A stretch of 14,120 nucleotides of DNA from CABRXV01 sp900754955 (lineage in GTDB: Bacteria > Actinomycetota > Coriobacteriia > Coriobacteriales > Eggerthellaceae), in assembly GCA_902475005.1 (NCBI GenBank), contig CABRXV010000051.1, positions 1 to 14,120 of the forward strand, in the 5' to 3' direction. This document shows positions 8,027 through 14,120 of the stretch, one piece after another. Position 1 is the stretch's first letter, and each line of letters begins with the position of its first letter. The notes below the pieces were generated by a model. The model did no database searches. It was not told where the DNA came from and worked only from the letters and a program-made list of their open reading frames with translations. The translations under genes were made by a program, and so were the position numbers.

Positions 8027-9382
8027 GTGAACATCGAGCTGTTTGATCAAGCCTCCGCACAGTACCGCCAGAAGGACTACCAGGGCGCGCTCATGACCTA
8101 CACGGCATGCCTGCAGGACGCAAACGCCCCGCTCGCTCCCGGCGAGATGGGCCTTCTGTACCACCGCATCGGCAACTGCCTCGTGAAGCTCAAGAACCCG
8201 AGCGAGGCCATCCAGGCCTACGCTCAGGCCACGGCCGACGAGGCCTACGAGCATCTCGGCACGGTGCAGTGCAACATCGGCATGGCGTACGCTTCGCTCA
8301 AGGACTACGAGGACGCGGTCCTGCACTTCGAGAAGGCCGTGGCCGATGAAGGCTACGACACGCCCTACAAGGCCTACATGGGCATGGGCAACGCCCAGAT
8401 GAAGCTCGGCAAGAGCGCCGAGGCGGGCGTGGCGTTCCGCGAGGCGGCGCTCGACGAGGCGAACCCCGACCCGTCCAAGGCGCTGCTCAACCTCGGCGTG
8501 TGCTTCATGGCGCTCGGTCGTCCCGCTGACGCGGTGGCGTCCTACGAGAGCGCGCTGCCCTTCGGCATGAGCTCCGACACGCGCAACAAGCTCTACGCGA
8601 GTCTCGGTCAGGCCTACGTGGCGTGCGGTCAGATGGAGAAGGCGGTGGAGGCGTTCGAGCGCGCCATCGCCGACAAGACCTACTTCCTCTCCGACTCCGC
8701 GAGCGTCGATTACCAGCGCGCCGTGGGCGCGGTGGCGCAGGGCACGTCCGACATGACCGCGGTGCTCGACCTCGCCGACATCTCGGGTCTCGACGTGGCG
8801 GCCGACGGTTCGATGATCGCCGACGAGGGCGTCGACAACCAGGATCCGTTCTACTACGACGAGGGTTACGACAACGAGGCGAACTTCCCGGGTTACATCG
8901 GCGCCTACGAAGGTGACGAGGACCGCTTCTTCCGCGCCTCCGAGGAGGAGCTCGAGCAGTGGTCGAAGGGTCTCGCGAAAGCCGACCGCAAGCGTCGCAA
9001 CGTCGGCCTCAAGATTCTCATCGCGATCATCATCGTGCTCGTGCTCGCGTTCGCGGCTGCGGTGGTGGCCTACACGCAGGGCTTCGGCTTCCCCACGCAG
9101 GAGAGCGTCGCCCAGCAGCTGTTCGCCGATCCCGCCAATGCGAAGGCGAACGTGCTCGCGAGCGGCGTGAGCGACGAGTCTGCGGCGAGCATGCTCGATC
9201 CCGTGGTGCAGGACGCCGACGTGACCGTCGACGCCGTGAACCGCTCGATGAGCGAGTCGACCGTCTACGTCACGGCGCAGACGCCCGAGGGCGGCGATGT
9301 GCACTATCAGCTCTCGATGGTGCGCGACCTTGTGGGATGGAAGATCTCGAACATCGAGCTGTATTTCCCGAGCCAGAACTAG
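8027..9382 (+). CDS. TPR-repeat protein with one membrane helix and an extracytoplasmic C-terminal domain
   Basis: A 451-residue protein. Residues 1-235 hold about five tetratricopeptide repeats with recognisable helix pairs (for example LYHRIGNCLVKLKNPSEAIQ, 44-63; LGQAYVACGQMEKAVEAFER, 193-212). An acidic, Tyr/Asp-rich linker follows (about 258-312), then a basic patch KADRKRR (318-324) and one membrane helix (about 327-349). By the positive-inside rule the TPR part is cytoplasmic and the last 100 residues lie outside. That C-terminal part, ending VHYQLSMVRDLVGWKISNIELYF, looks like a small alpha/beta domain of the DUF4878/lipoprotein-like kind, but I cannot name it. The start is GTG at 8027 with AGAGGA six bases upstream. 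It follows the cyclophilin gene closely. TPRs bind partner proteins, so a scaffold or envelope-linked role is likely; no specific function is supported. Confidence 0.85.
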   Translation: MNIELFDQASAQYRQKDYQGALMTYTACLQDANAPLAPGEMGLLYHRIGNCLVKLKNPSEAIQAYAQATADEAYEHLGTVQCNIGMAYASLKDYEDAVLHFEKAVADEGYDTPYKAYMGMGNAQMKLGKSAEAGVAFREAALDEANPDPSKALLNLGVCFMALGRPADAVASYESALPFGMSSDTRNKLYASLGQAYVACGQMEKAVEAFERAIADKTYFLSDSASVDYQRAVGAVAQGTSDMTAVLDLADISGLDVAADGSMIADEGVDNQDPFYYDEGYDNEANFPGYIGAYEGDEDRFFRASEEELEQWSKGLAKADRKRRNVGLKILIAIIIVLVLAFAAAVVAYTQGFGFPTQESVAQQLFADPANAKANVLASGVSDESAASMLDPVVQDADVTVDAVNRSMSESTVYVTAQTPEGGDVHYQLSMVRDLVGWKISNIELYFPSQN

Positions 9383-9397
9383 CGTTTTCCCCGGCGT

Positions 9398-9428
9398 TGC
9401 GGCACGCCTGCCGCAGCGGGGCTACAAT
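9398..9428 (+). promoter_or_regulatory. Hairpin after the TPR gene and probable ndk -10 element
   Basis: TGCGGCA (9398-9404) and TGCCGCA (9409-9415) form a perfect 7-bp stem with a 4-base loop, extendable by wobble, but without a T-run. TACAAT (9423-9428) is a good -10 for ndk, about 57 bases before its start codon. TTGCGG at 9397 is 20 bp away and a poor -35. A further GGCGC/GCGCC hairpin (9438-9451) lies in the ndk leader. Confidence 0.35.
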
Positions 9429-9484
9429 AGCGACTGCGGCGCATCTGCGCCGTGCTCCATACGAAGTTTGAAGAAAGGAAACCA

Positions 9485-9889
9485 ATGGCAGTCCAGAAGA
9501 CCTACTCCATGATCAAGCCCGACGGCGTGCGCAACGGCCACATCGGCGAGATCATCAACCGCTTCGAGCGCGCCGGTCTCACCATCGAGCGCATGGAGCT
9601 CGGCATGGTGACCCCCGAGCAGGCGAAGGCCAACTACGCCGAGCACGAGGGCAAGCCCTTCTACGACGGGCTGATCGCGTACATCACCTCCGGCCCCGTG
9701 GTGAAGATGGTCGTCTCCGGCGAGGGCGCCGTGGCCAAGTGCCGCTCGCTCATGGGCGCCACCAACCCGGCCGAGGCGGCCCCGGGCACCATCCGCGGCG
9801 ATTTCGGCCTCATCATGGACGAGAACGTGATCCACGGTTCCGACAGCCCGGAGTCCGCCGAGCGCGAGATCAAAATCTTTTTTAATTAA
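9485..9889 (+). CDS. ndk: Nucleoside diphosphate kinase
   Basis: A 134-residue enzyme that transfers the gamma-phosphate of ATP to nucleoside diphosphates through a phospho-histidine, supplying NTPs and dNTPs in the cytoplasm. The family pattern is complete: TYSMIKPDGV (6-15) with Lys11, RNGHIGEI (16-23), the nucleotide site around R88 and R104 (GTIRGDFG, 101-108), and the active-site signature NVIHGSDSPESA (114-125) with catalytic His117. Length is normal for bacterial Ndk. The ATG at 9485 has GAAAGGAA upstream; the in-frame upstream TTG at 9452 lacks a site. The last five codons (AAA ATC TTT TTT AAT) are unusually AT-rich for this genome because they lie inside a perfect palindrome that also spans the stop codon. 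Confidence 0.98.
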   Translation: MAVQKTYSMIKPDGVRNGHIGEIINRFERAGLTIERMELGMVTPEQAKANYAEHEGKPFYDGLIAYITSGPVVKMVVSGEGAVAKCRSLMGATNPAEAAPGTIRGDFGLIMDENVIHGSDSPESAEREIKIFFN

Positions 9890-9897
9890 AAAAGATT
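9874..9897. repeat. Perfect 24-bp AT-rich palindrome across the ndk stop codon
   Basis: The left arm AATCTTTTTTAA and right arm TTAAAAAAGATT are exact reverse complements with no spacer. The TAA stop of ndk (9887-9889) is inside. In a genome of this GC content a 24-bp, almost pure A/T perfect palindrome stands out. It could be a bidirectional transcription end (T6 on both strands), a nucleoid or regulator site, or a recombination scar. Confidence 0.9.
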
Positions 9898-9910
9898 AAG
9901 CTGACACTGC

Positions 9911-10011
9911 GAAGCCCCAATGCACCGATATTTGGCGCTTTCTCGCTTGCCCTCACGTACCTTAGTACGCTCGGCCGCGAGACGCGCCAACTATCGGCAC
10001 CTTGGGGCTTC
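9911..10011. repeat. Long imperfect inverted repeat with GTAC core (repeat element or structured RNA)
   Basis: The left arm 9911-9945 and right arm 9978-10011 match in about 28 of 35 positions as reverse complements, with perfect blocks GAAGCCCCAA, CCGATA, TTGGCGC and CTCG. The 32-base centre holds its own hairpin CGTAC-CTTA-GTACG (9956-9969). The whole 101 bp can fold as one long stem. GCTGAC occurs directly on both sides (9900-9905 and 10014-10019). I cannot assign it to a named family; it resembles REP/MITE-like intergenic elements, or it could be a stable RNA structure in the ndk 3' region. Confidence 0.75.
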
Positions 10012-10020
10012 TCGCTGACC

Positions 10021-10043
10021 TTGCCAACAATGTGAGTTGGCAA
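10021..10043 (+). other. Perfect short hairpin in the ndk downstream region
   Basis: TTGCCAAC (10021-10028) and GTTGGCAA (10036-10043) are exact reverse complements around the loop AATGTGA. It lies between the long hairpin and the terminator, so a transcript through here would carry three hairpins in a row. Confidence 0.6.
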
Positions 10044-10055
10044 TGGCTCTATCGG

Positions 10056-10078
10056 AAAGCCCTGAGAGGGGCTTTTTT
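10056..10078 (+). terminator. Strong intrinsic terminator before the hydrogenase operon
   Basis: AAAGCCC (10056-10062) pairs perfectly with GGGCTTT (10069-10075) around a 6-base loop, and the T-run continues to 10078 (six T). It ends plus-strand transcription coming from ndk and isolates the hydrogenase operon. Confidence 0.9.
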
Positions 10079-10161
10079 GCGTCTCTGTCTGGTTTTTCTG
10101 GGCCATCGGCCTGAGCGAGGGAGCGGGGCGGCGGAAGAGCCGTTACTATGGAGGGGAGACG

Positions 10162-10185
10162 GAACCGTTGCGCGAACCGTTGCGC
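10162..10185 (+). promoter_or_regulatory. Perfect 12-bp tandem repeat upstream of the hydrogenase operon (possible operator)
   Basis: GAACCGTTGCGC occurs twice head to tail with no gap, 27 bases before the hydB start codon. Directly upstream, TACTAT (10144-10149) is a possible -10. Two copies spaced about one helical turn would suit a regulator that binds direct repeats, or a leader element. This is inference from position and exact repetition. Confidence 0.5.
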
Positions 10186-10211
10186 GCAGGACGTAAGGAA
10201 CAAAATCGCCT

Positions 10212-11237
10212 ATGCTGTATCGCGTCATTGACGAGACGGAGATGCCGGCGCTCGTCGCCGCCTTCATGGAGCGCTACGAGGTGGTGGCGCCGGTCAAGCG
10301 GGGGAACAAGTACGTGTTCTCGGCCGTTGATTCCTTCGACGACATCGCGCTGGACTATCCCACGACCATCGCCTCTCCCAAGAAGTACCTCCTGCCGGCC
10401 AAAGAGACCCTCTTCGAGTTCGATGCCGAGCGAAACGAGGTGACCGACTACGCCGATGAGGTGCGCCCCCGGGTGCTCTTCGGCGTGCACGCCTGCGACA
10501 TCAACGGCCTCGCGAACTTGAGCAGCGTCTTCAACGACCCGCGCTACCCGGATCCCTACTACGCGGCCCACGAGGCGGCAACCCTCATCGTCGGCGTCGC
10601 CTGCATGCCGTCGGCGAACTGCTTCTGCAACCTCATGGACGCCGAGGAGGCGCGGGCCGCCTACGATCTGTTCCTGACGAACATCGGCGGCCGCTACCTC
10701 GTCTCCATCGGCAGCGTCGTGGCGGCGAACATCTTAGAGGCGGCCTGCGATGTCCGCGAAGCCACCGACGAGGACCGCATCGCGTTTCGCGCCGCCACCC
10801 GCGCCCGCCAGGAGGCCTTCAACCGGGACATCCCCGACATCCAGGAGATTCCCATGCTCATGGACGCCTTCCACGAGGACGCCTTCTGGGAAGAGCTGGG
10901 CGGCCGCTGCCTTTCCTGCAACGCCTGCGCGAATGTCTGCCCCACCTGCTACTGCTTCGATATCCGCGACACGCTGGATCCGGGCGCGGCCACGGGCCGC
11001 CGCGAGCGGGTGTGGGACGCCTGCACCTCGCCGCAGTTCGCCATGGTGGCCGGCGGCCACAACTTCAGGCCCACGCCGGCATCGCGCGTGCGGCACCGTA
11101 TGTACCACAAGCTCAACGGCTTTCTGGCCAAGCACGACCGCAACCTCTGCGTGGGCTGCGGCCGCTGCGTTTCCGCCTGCAAAGTGGACATCAGCCCCAT
11201 CGAGGTGCTGAAGTTCTTCGACCGAAAGGGGGCGTAA
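10212..11237 (+). CDS. hydB: [NiFe] hydrogenase beta subunit, iron-sulfur electron carrier (group 3b type)
   Basis: A 341-residue cytoplasmic protein like the beta subunit of Pyrococcus sulfhydrogenases. It passes electrons between the small subunit and the flavin subunit. The C-terminal half has two ferredoxin-type 4Fe-4S motifs: CLSCNACANVCPTCYC (first cluster, about 235-250) and CVGCGRCVSACKVD (second, about 314-327). The N-terminal half carries further family cysteines (VHACDIN, CMPSANCFC). No signal peptide or membrane helix is seen. The ATG at 10212 is used because the family start follows directly; AAGGAA lies 11 bases upstream, a long spacing, so translation may be weak or controlled. 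It heads an operon with hydG starting 6 bp after its stop. The symbol follows Pyrococcus usage. Confidence 0.9.
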   Translation: MLYRVIDETEMPALVAAFMERYEVVAPVKRGNKYVFSAVDSFDDIALDYPTTIASPKKYLLPAKETLFEFDAERNEVTDYADEVRPRVLFGVHACDINGLANLSSVFNDPRYPDPYYAAHEAATLIVGVACMPSANCFCNLMDAEEARAAYDLFLTNIGGRYLVSIGSVVAANILEAACDVREATDEDRIAFRAATRARQEAFNRDIPDIQEIPMLMDAFHEDAFWEELGGRCLSCNACANVCPTCYCFDIRDTLDPGAATGRRERVWDACTSPQFAMVAGGHNFRPTPASRVRHRMYHKLNGFLAKHDRNLCVGCGRCVSACKVDISPIEVLKFFDRKGA

Positions 11238-11243
11238 GGCGCC

Positions 11244-12146
11244 ATGGCGAACGACAACATCGTGGCCGTGCATCCCTTCCGCGACGCCGGACGCGAGGCC
11301 ACCGGCGCCGAGCTCATGCACGCGAACCCCTACCGCCCGTGGCCGGCGCGCATCACCTCCATCACCGAGCTTACGCCCACCGAGAAGCTCTTCGAGTTCC
11401 GCTTCGTGGATGAGCGCATCCGCGAGGCCTTCCGCCAGGAGCCGGGCCAGTTCGTGGAGCTGTCCATCTTCGGCGTGGGGGAGGCGCCCATCTCCATCTC
11501 CTCGTCGCCCACCAAGCAGGGCTTCATCGAGCTGTGCGTCCGGCGCACGGGGCGCTTCACCGAGCGGCTGCACCAGATGCAGTGCGGCGAGATCGTCGGC
11601 ATCCGTGGGCCCTTCGGCCGCGGCTTCCCCATCGATAAGATGCGCGGCCACGACGTGCTTTTGGTGGCCGGCGGCCTCGGCATCGCGCCTCTGCGCTCGC
11701 TCATCAACAACATCCACGACGAGCGCAGCGAGTTCGGGAAGGTCACCATCATCTACGGCTCGAAGAACCCCTCCGAGGTCATGTTCCGCAACCAGTTCGA
11801 GATGTGGAAGCACCGCCGCGACTTCGAGCTGCACCTCACGGTGGACAACGCCGATGAGGGGTGGGACGGGGAAGTGGGGCTCGTCACCAAGCCCTTCGAG
11901 CACCTTGAGATCGATCCGGCCAACACCTTCGGGGCACTCTGCGGTCCGCCGGTGATGTATCGGTTCGTCGTCCAGGAGATGCGCAAGAAGGATATCCCCT
12001 ACGATCGCATCTACATGAGCTTCGAGCGCCACATGAAGTGCGGCGTGGGCAAGTGCGGGCACTGCCAGGTGGGCCATCAGTACTGCTGTATCGACGGGCC
12101 CGTATTCAACTATTGGGAAGCCAAGAACATTCAGGGGTCGATGTAA
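11244..12146 (+). CDS. hydG: [NiFe] hydrogenase gamma subunit, FAD/NAD(P)-binding reductase
   Basis: A 300-residue flavoprotein of the ferredoxin-NADP reductase/dihydroorotate dehydrogenase electron-transfer (PyrK) type. It exchanges electrons with NAD(P)H in group 3b hydrogenases. The FAD domain includes GQFVELSIFG (68-77) and APISISSSP (81-89); the pyridine-nucleotide domain has LLVAGGLGIAPLRSLI (139-154) and ALCGPPVMYR (231-240). A C-terminal 2Fe-2S site is given by MKCGVGKCGHCQVG (265-278) with C266, C271, C274 and C281 or C282. NAD versus NADP preference cannot be judged safely. The ATG at 11244 follows hydB by 6 bp; AAGG overlaps the hydB stop. The stop TAA is followed with no gap by the hydD start, so translation is likely coupled. 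Note this is not the unrelated radical-SAM HydG of [FeFe] hydrogenases. Confidence 0.9.
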   Translation: MANDNIVAVHPFRDAGREATGAELMHANPYRPWPARITSITELTPTEKLFEFRFVDERIREAFRQEPGQFVELSIFGVGEAPISISSSPTKQGFIELCVRRTGRFTERLHQMQCGEIVGIRGPFGRGFPIDKMRGHDVLLVAGGLGIAPLRSLINNIHDERSEFGKVTIIYGSKNPSEVMFRNQFEMWKHRRDFELHLTVDNADEGWDGEVGLVTKPFEHLEIDPANTFGALCGPPVMYRFVVQEMRKKDIPYDRIYMSFERHMKCGVGKCGHCQVGHQYCCIDGPVFNYWEAKNIQGSM

Positions 12147-12935
12147 ATGAGCGAGAACCTGTCACCGACCGCCGAGCGCCGTGCTCCCCGCGTGGTCGTA
12201 ATCGGTTTGGCCAGCTGCTTCGGCTGCCAGATCAACATCACGAACATCGAGCGTCACCTTATGGACGTGCTCGGCCAGATCGATTTGGGGTACTGGCAGC
12301 TGACAAGCTCGCATCCGATGCCCGATGAGTTCGACGTGGCCGTCATTGAGGGCGCTGTCACCACCGAAGAGGCGGCCGAGACGGTACGCCGTGCCCGCGA
12401 GCGCGCGGGGAGCGTGATCGCCATCGGATCGTGCGCCGTCACCGGCGGCATCCCCGGCATGGCCTCGGGCGATCTGGCGGGTCATGTGGAAGCCGTCTAC
12501 GGCGATGTGGCGCCCGATGCCTGCGGCGACCTGGTGGCGCCGCGGCCCGTGTCGGACGTGATCGACGTCGATTTCGAGGTGCGCTGCTGCCCCATCGACC
12601 CTATGGAGTTCGTGCGGGTGCTGGACGCCGCCCTTTACGGGAGCAACCGGCTGCCGGCCACCTCGGCTCTGTGCGGCGAGTGCTCCCGCAACGAGAAGGG
12701 GTGCTTCTACAAGCAGGGCATCATGTGCCTGGGGCTCGTGACCCGGGCCGGCTGCGGGGCGAAGTGCCCGGCGCTGGGCCGTCCCTGCAACGGCTGCGCG
12801 GGACTCTCTCCCGATTCCAACGTGGAGGCCGCCCGCTACGTCGTGGGAAAGCGCGGCCTTGAGGTCGCGCGCTTCAACGATGCCCTGGAGATGTTCAACG
12901 CCGTGGCCCTTGCGGCCGCGCAAGGGGAGGAGTAG
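12147..12935 (+). CDS. hydD: [NiFe] hydrogenase small (delta) subunit
   Basis: A 262-residue iron-sulfur protein of the hydrogenase small subunit/NuoB (complex I 20-kDa) family, carrying electrons away from the Ni-Fe site. The proximal 4Fe-4S cluster ligands are visible: CFGC (C24, C27), GSCAVTGG (C96) and CCPI (C147 or C148). The C-terminal part is cysteine-rich (C176, C179, C186, C194, C203, C207, C214, C217), enough for two more clusters as in group 3 enzymes. There is no twin-arginine signal, so the enzyme is cytoplasmic, unlike group 1 uptake hydrogenases. It begins on the base after the hydG stop, with GGGG nine bases upstream inside hydG, and hydA starts 5 bp later. Leucine codons are mostly CTG (about 10, against 3 CTC), unlike the ndk-side genes. 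Confidence 0.93.
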   Translation: MSENLSPTAERRAPRVVVIGLASCFGCQINITNIERHLMDVLGQIDLGYWQLTSSHPMPDEFDVAVIEGAVTTEEAAETVRRARERAGSVIAIGSCAVTGGIPGMASGDLAGHVEAVYGDVAPDACGDLVAPRPVSDVIDVDFEVRCCPIDPMEFVRVLDAALYGSNRLPATSALCGECSRNEKGCFYKQGIMCLGLVTRAGCGAKCPALGRPCNGCAGLSPDSNVEAARYVVGKRGLEVARFNDALEMFNAVALAAAQGEE

Positions 12936-12939
12936 CCTC

Positions 12940-14120
12940 ATGGCCGCTACCGAGATTTCCGTCGACCACATCGCCCGCGTCGAGGGCCACGGCGACATCC
13001 GCCTCGTCATCGAGGACGGCCAGGTCACGACCTGCGAGATGGCCGTGGTGGAGCCGGCGCGCCTGTTCGAGTCCATGGTGCGCGGGCGCTCCTTCGAGGA
13101 AGTGCCCTACATCGCCTCCCGCGTCTGCGGCATCTGCTCGTCCAGCCACGTCGTCACCGACCTGCGCGCCATCGAACAGGTCTTCGGTGTGGAAGTGACC
13201 GACCGCACTGAGGCCCTGCGCGAGCTTCTGCTCTACGGCTCCTACCTGCAGAACCACGGCACGCACCTGTTCGTGTTCGCCGCCCCGGACTTCTTGGGTC
13301 ACAAGTCGGTGTTCCCACTGGCCGAGGGCAACCCGGAGCTGTTCGAGCGCGCGCTGGGGCTGAAGGCGCTGGGCAACGAGCTGTGCACCCTGGTGGGCGG
13401 CCGGTCCATTCACCCCATCACGGCGGTCGTGGGCGGCTTCACCCACGAGATCTCCGCCGACGAATACCTCCGTCTGGCCGAGGCCATGGACGACACGAGG
13501 GAATTCGCCCTGGCCAGTGTGGACTTGTTCCGCGACTTCGACACGGTGGACGTGCAGACCGAAGGCGACCTGCTCGCCATGGTCGCGCCGGGAACCTACC
13601 CGGTGTGCACCTCAGACACCCTGCGCTTCGTCCGCGCCGGCTACGACTTCAACGCCCAGGACGTGGAAGAGGAGATCGAGGAGTACCCGGTGGGGCATTC
13701 CGCCGCCTTCCTCGCCCGGGCCCGTCGCACGGGGCGCCCCTACATGACGGCGGTGCTCGCCCGCGTGAATGCCAGCTGGGACGCGCTTTCCAAGGACGCC
13801 CGCTACGCCGCCGCCAAGGCGGGACTGCGGCCCCCGGAGTACAACCCCTTCGCCAACGCGGTGGAACTGGTGGACGTGCTCGACCGCTGCGCCGCGCTCT
13901 GCCGTCGTTTGGCCGCCGACGAGTTCGAGGGCTCAAGCGCGCCGGTTCCCTTCGAGGTGCGCGCCGGTCGCGGCGTGGGATTCACCGAGGCCCCGCGCGG
14001 GGCACTGTTCCATATCCTGGACATCAACGGGGAGGGCCGCATCGAGCGCGCCTCCATCATGACGCCCACGGCCCAGAACATCGCGAACCTGGAAGCGGAC
14101 ATGCACCAGCTCGCCGGCAA
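12940..14120 (+). CDS. hydA: [NiFe] hydrogenase large (alpha) subunit, partial at window end
   Basis: The reading frame is open from the ATG at 12940 to the window edge: 393 full codons without a stop. It is the catalytic subunit that splits or makes H2 at the Ni-Fe(CN)2CO centre. Visible motifs are RVEGHG (13-18), the L1 signature RVCGICSSSH (61-70) with Ni ligands C63 and C66, GGRSIHP (153-159), and FTEAPRGALFH (348-358) followed by TPTAQNIANLE. Together these fit group 3 large subunits. The second pair of nickel ligands (DPCxxC) near the C-terminus lies beyond the window; by family length about 30-40 residues are missing. The start has GGGGAGGAG seven bases upstream, overlapping the hydD stop. 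CTG is the preferred leucine codon (about 22, against 9 CTC). Maturation genes are not in the window. Confidence 0.95.
   Translation, partial: MAATEISVDHIARVEGHGDIRLVIEDGQVTTCEMAVVEPARLFESMVRGRSFEEVPYIASRVCGICSSSHVVTDLRAIEQVFGVEVTDRTEALRELLLYGSYLQNHGTHLFVFAAPDFLGHKSVFPLAEGNPELFERALGLKALGNELCTLVGGRSIHPITAVVGGFTHEISADEYLRLAEAMDDTREFALASVDLFRDFDTVDVQTEGDLLAMVAPGTYPVCTSDTLRFVRAGYDFNAQDVEEEIEEYPVGHSAAFLARARRTGRPYMTAVLARVNASWDALSKDARYAAAKAGLRPPEYNPFANAVELVDVLDRCAALCRRLAADEFEGSSAPVPFEVRAGRGVGFTEAPRGALFHILDINGEGRIERASIMTPTAQNIANLEADMHQLAG

Noticed and set aside
9452..9484. Upstream TTG start for ndk
   Set aside because: The added residues read through the GAAAGGAA ribosome binding site, and Ndk normally begins near the ATG at 9485.
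10734..12077. 447-codon minus-strand open frame opposite hydB and hydG
   Set aside because: His/Ala/Val-rich antisense shadow of two recognised hydrogenase genes.

Overview
The window looks like a chromosome segment of a high-GC Gram-positive bacterium. Gene content and style (GTG starts, AAGGAG-type ribosome binding sites, orphan NifX-like protein, cyclophilin-TPR-ndk order) fit the Actinomycetota, and I would guess an anaerobic Coriobacteriia/Eggerthellaceae member. That assignment is inference; no rRNA is present to settle it.

Region 1 (1-3469, minus strand): an intrinsic terminator at the left edge closes a run of three minus-strand genes. In transcription order these are an MGDG-synthase-type glycosyltransferase, a DEAD-box RNA helicase with a long basic tail, and a small cysteine-rich NifX/NifB-C-type protein. 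Region 2 (3470-5650): a divergent promoter region, then a GtrB-like polyprenyl-phosphate glycosyltransferase, a tRNA-Glu(TTC) with its own promoter and terminator, and a GtrA-like four-helix membrane protein. With the MGDG-synthase-like enzyme these point to lipid-linked sugar and cell-envelope chemistry. Region 3 (5659-7180): tRNA-Arg(CCG) on the minus strand, then a TrmA/RumA-family RNA uridine C5-methyltransferase. Region 4 (7335-9889): a cyclophilin, a TPR protein with one membrane helix, and ndk; the first two are probably co-transcribed.

Region 5 (9874-10211) has no protein gene but is rich in structure. It holds a perfect 24-bp AT-rich palindrome across the ndk stop codon, a roughly 100-bp imperfect hairpin with a GTAC core, a second perfect hairpin, a strong intrinsic terminator, and a perfect 12-bp tandem repeat just upstream of the next gene. 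Region 6 (10212-14120): a hydBGDA-order operon for a cytoplasmic group 3b-type [NiFe] hydrogenase (sulfhydrogenase/NADP-linked type). It encodes an iron-sulfur beta subunit, a FAD/NAD(P)-binding gamma subunit with a 2Fe-2S site, a small delta subunit, and the catalytic alpha subunit, which is cut by the window end. Together they would move electrons between H2 and NAD(P)H through flavin and an iron-sulfur chain.

Leucine codon choice changes across region 5: CTC dominates in the trmA-like and TPR genes, whereas CTG dominates in hydD and hydA. Region 5 is therefore a possible junction between chromosomal backbone and an acquired hydrogenase operon. I found no CRISPR array, no transposase and no clearly new protein system. 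The most unusual material is the non-coding structure between ndk and the hydrogenase operon.
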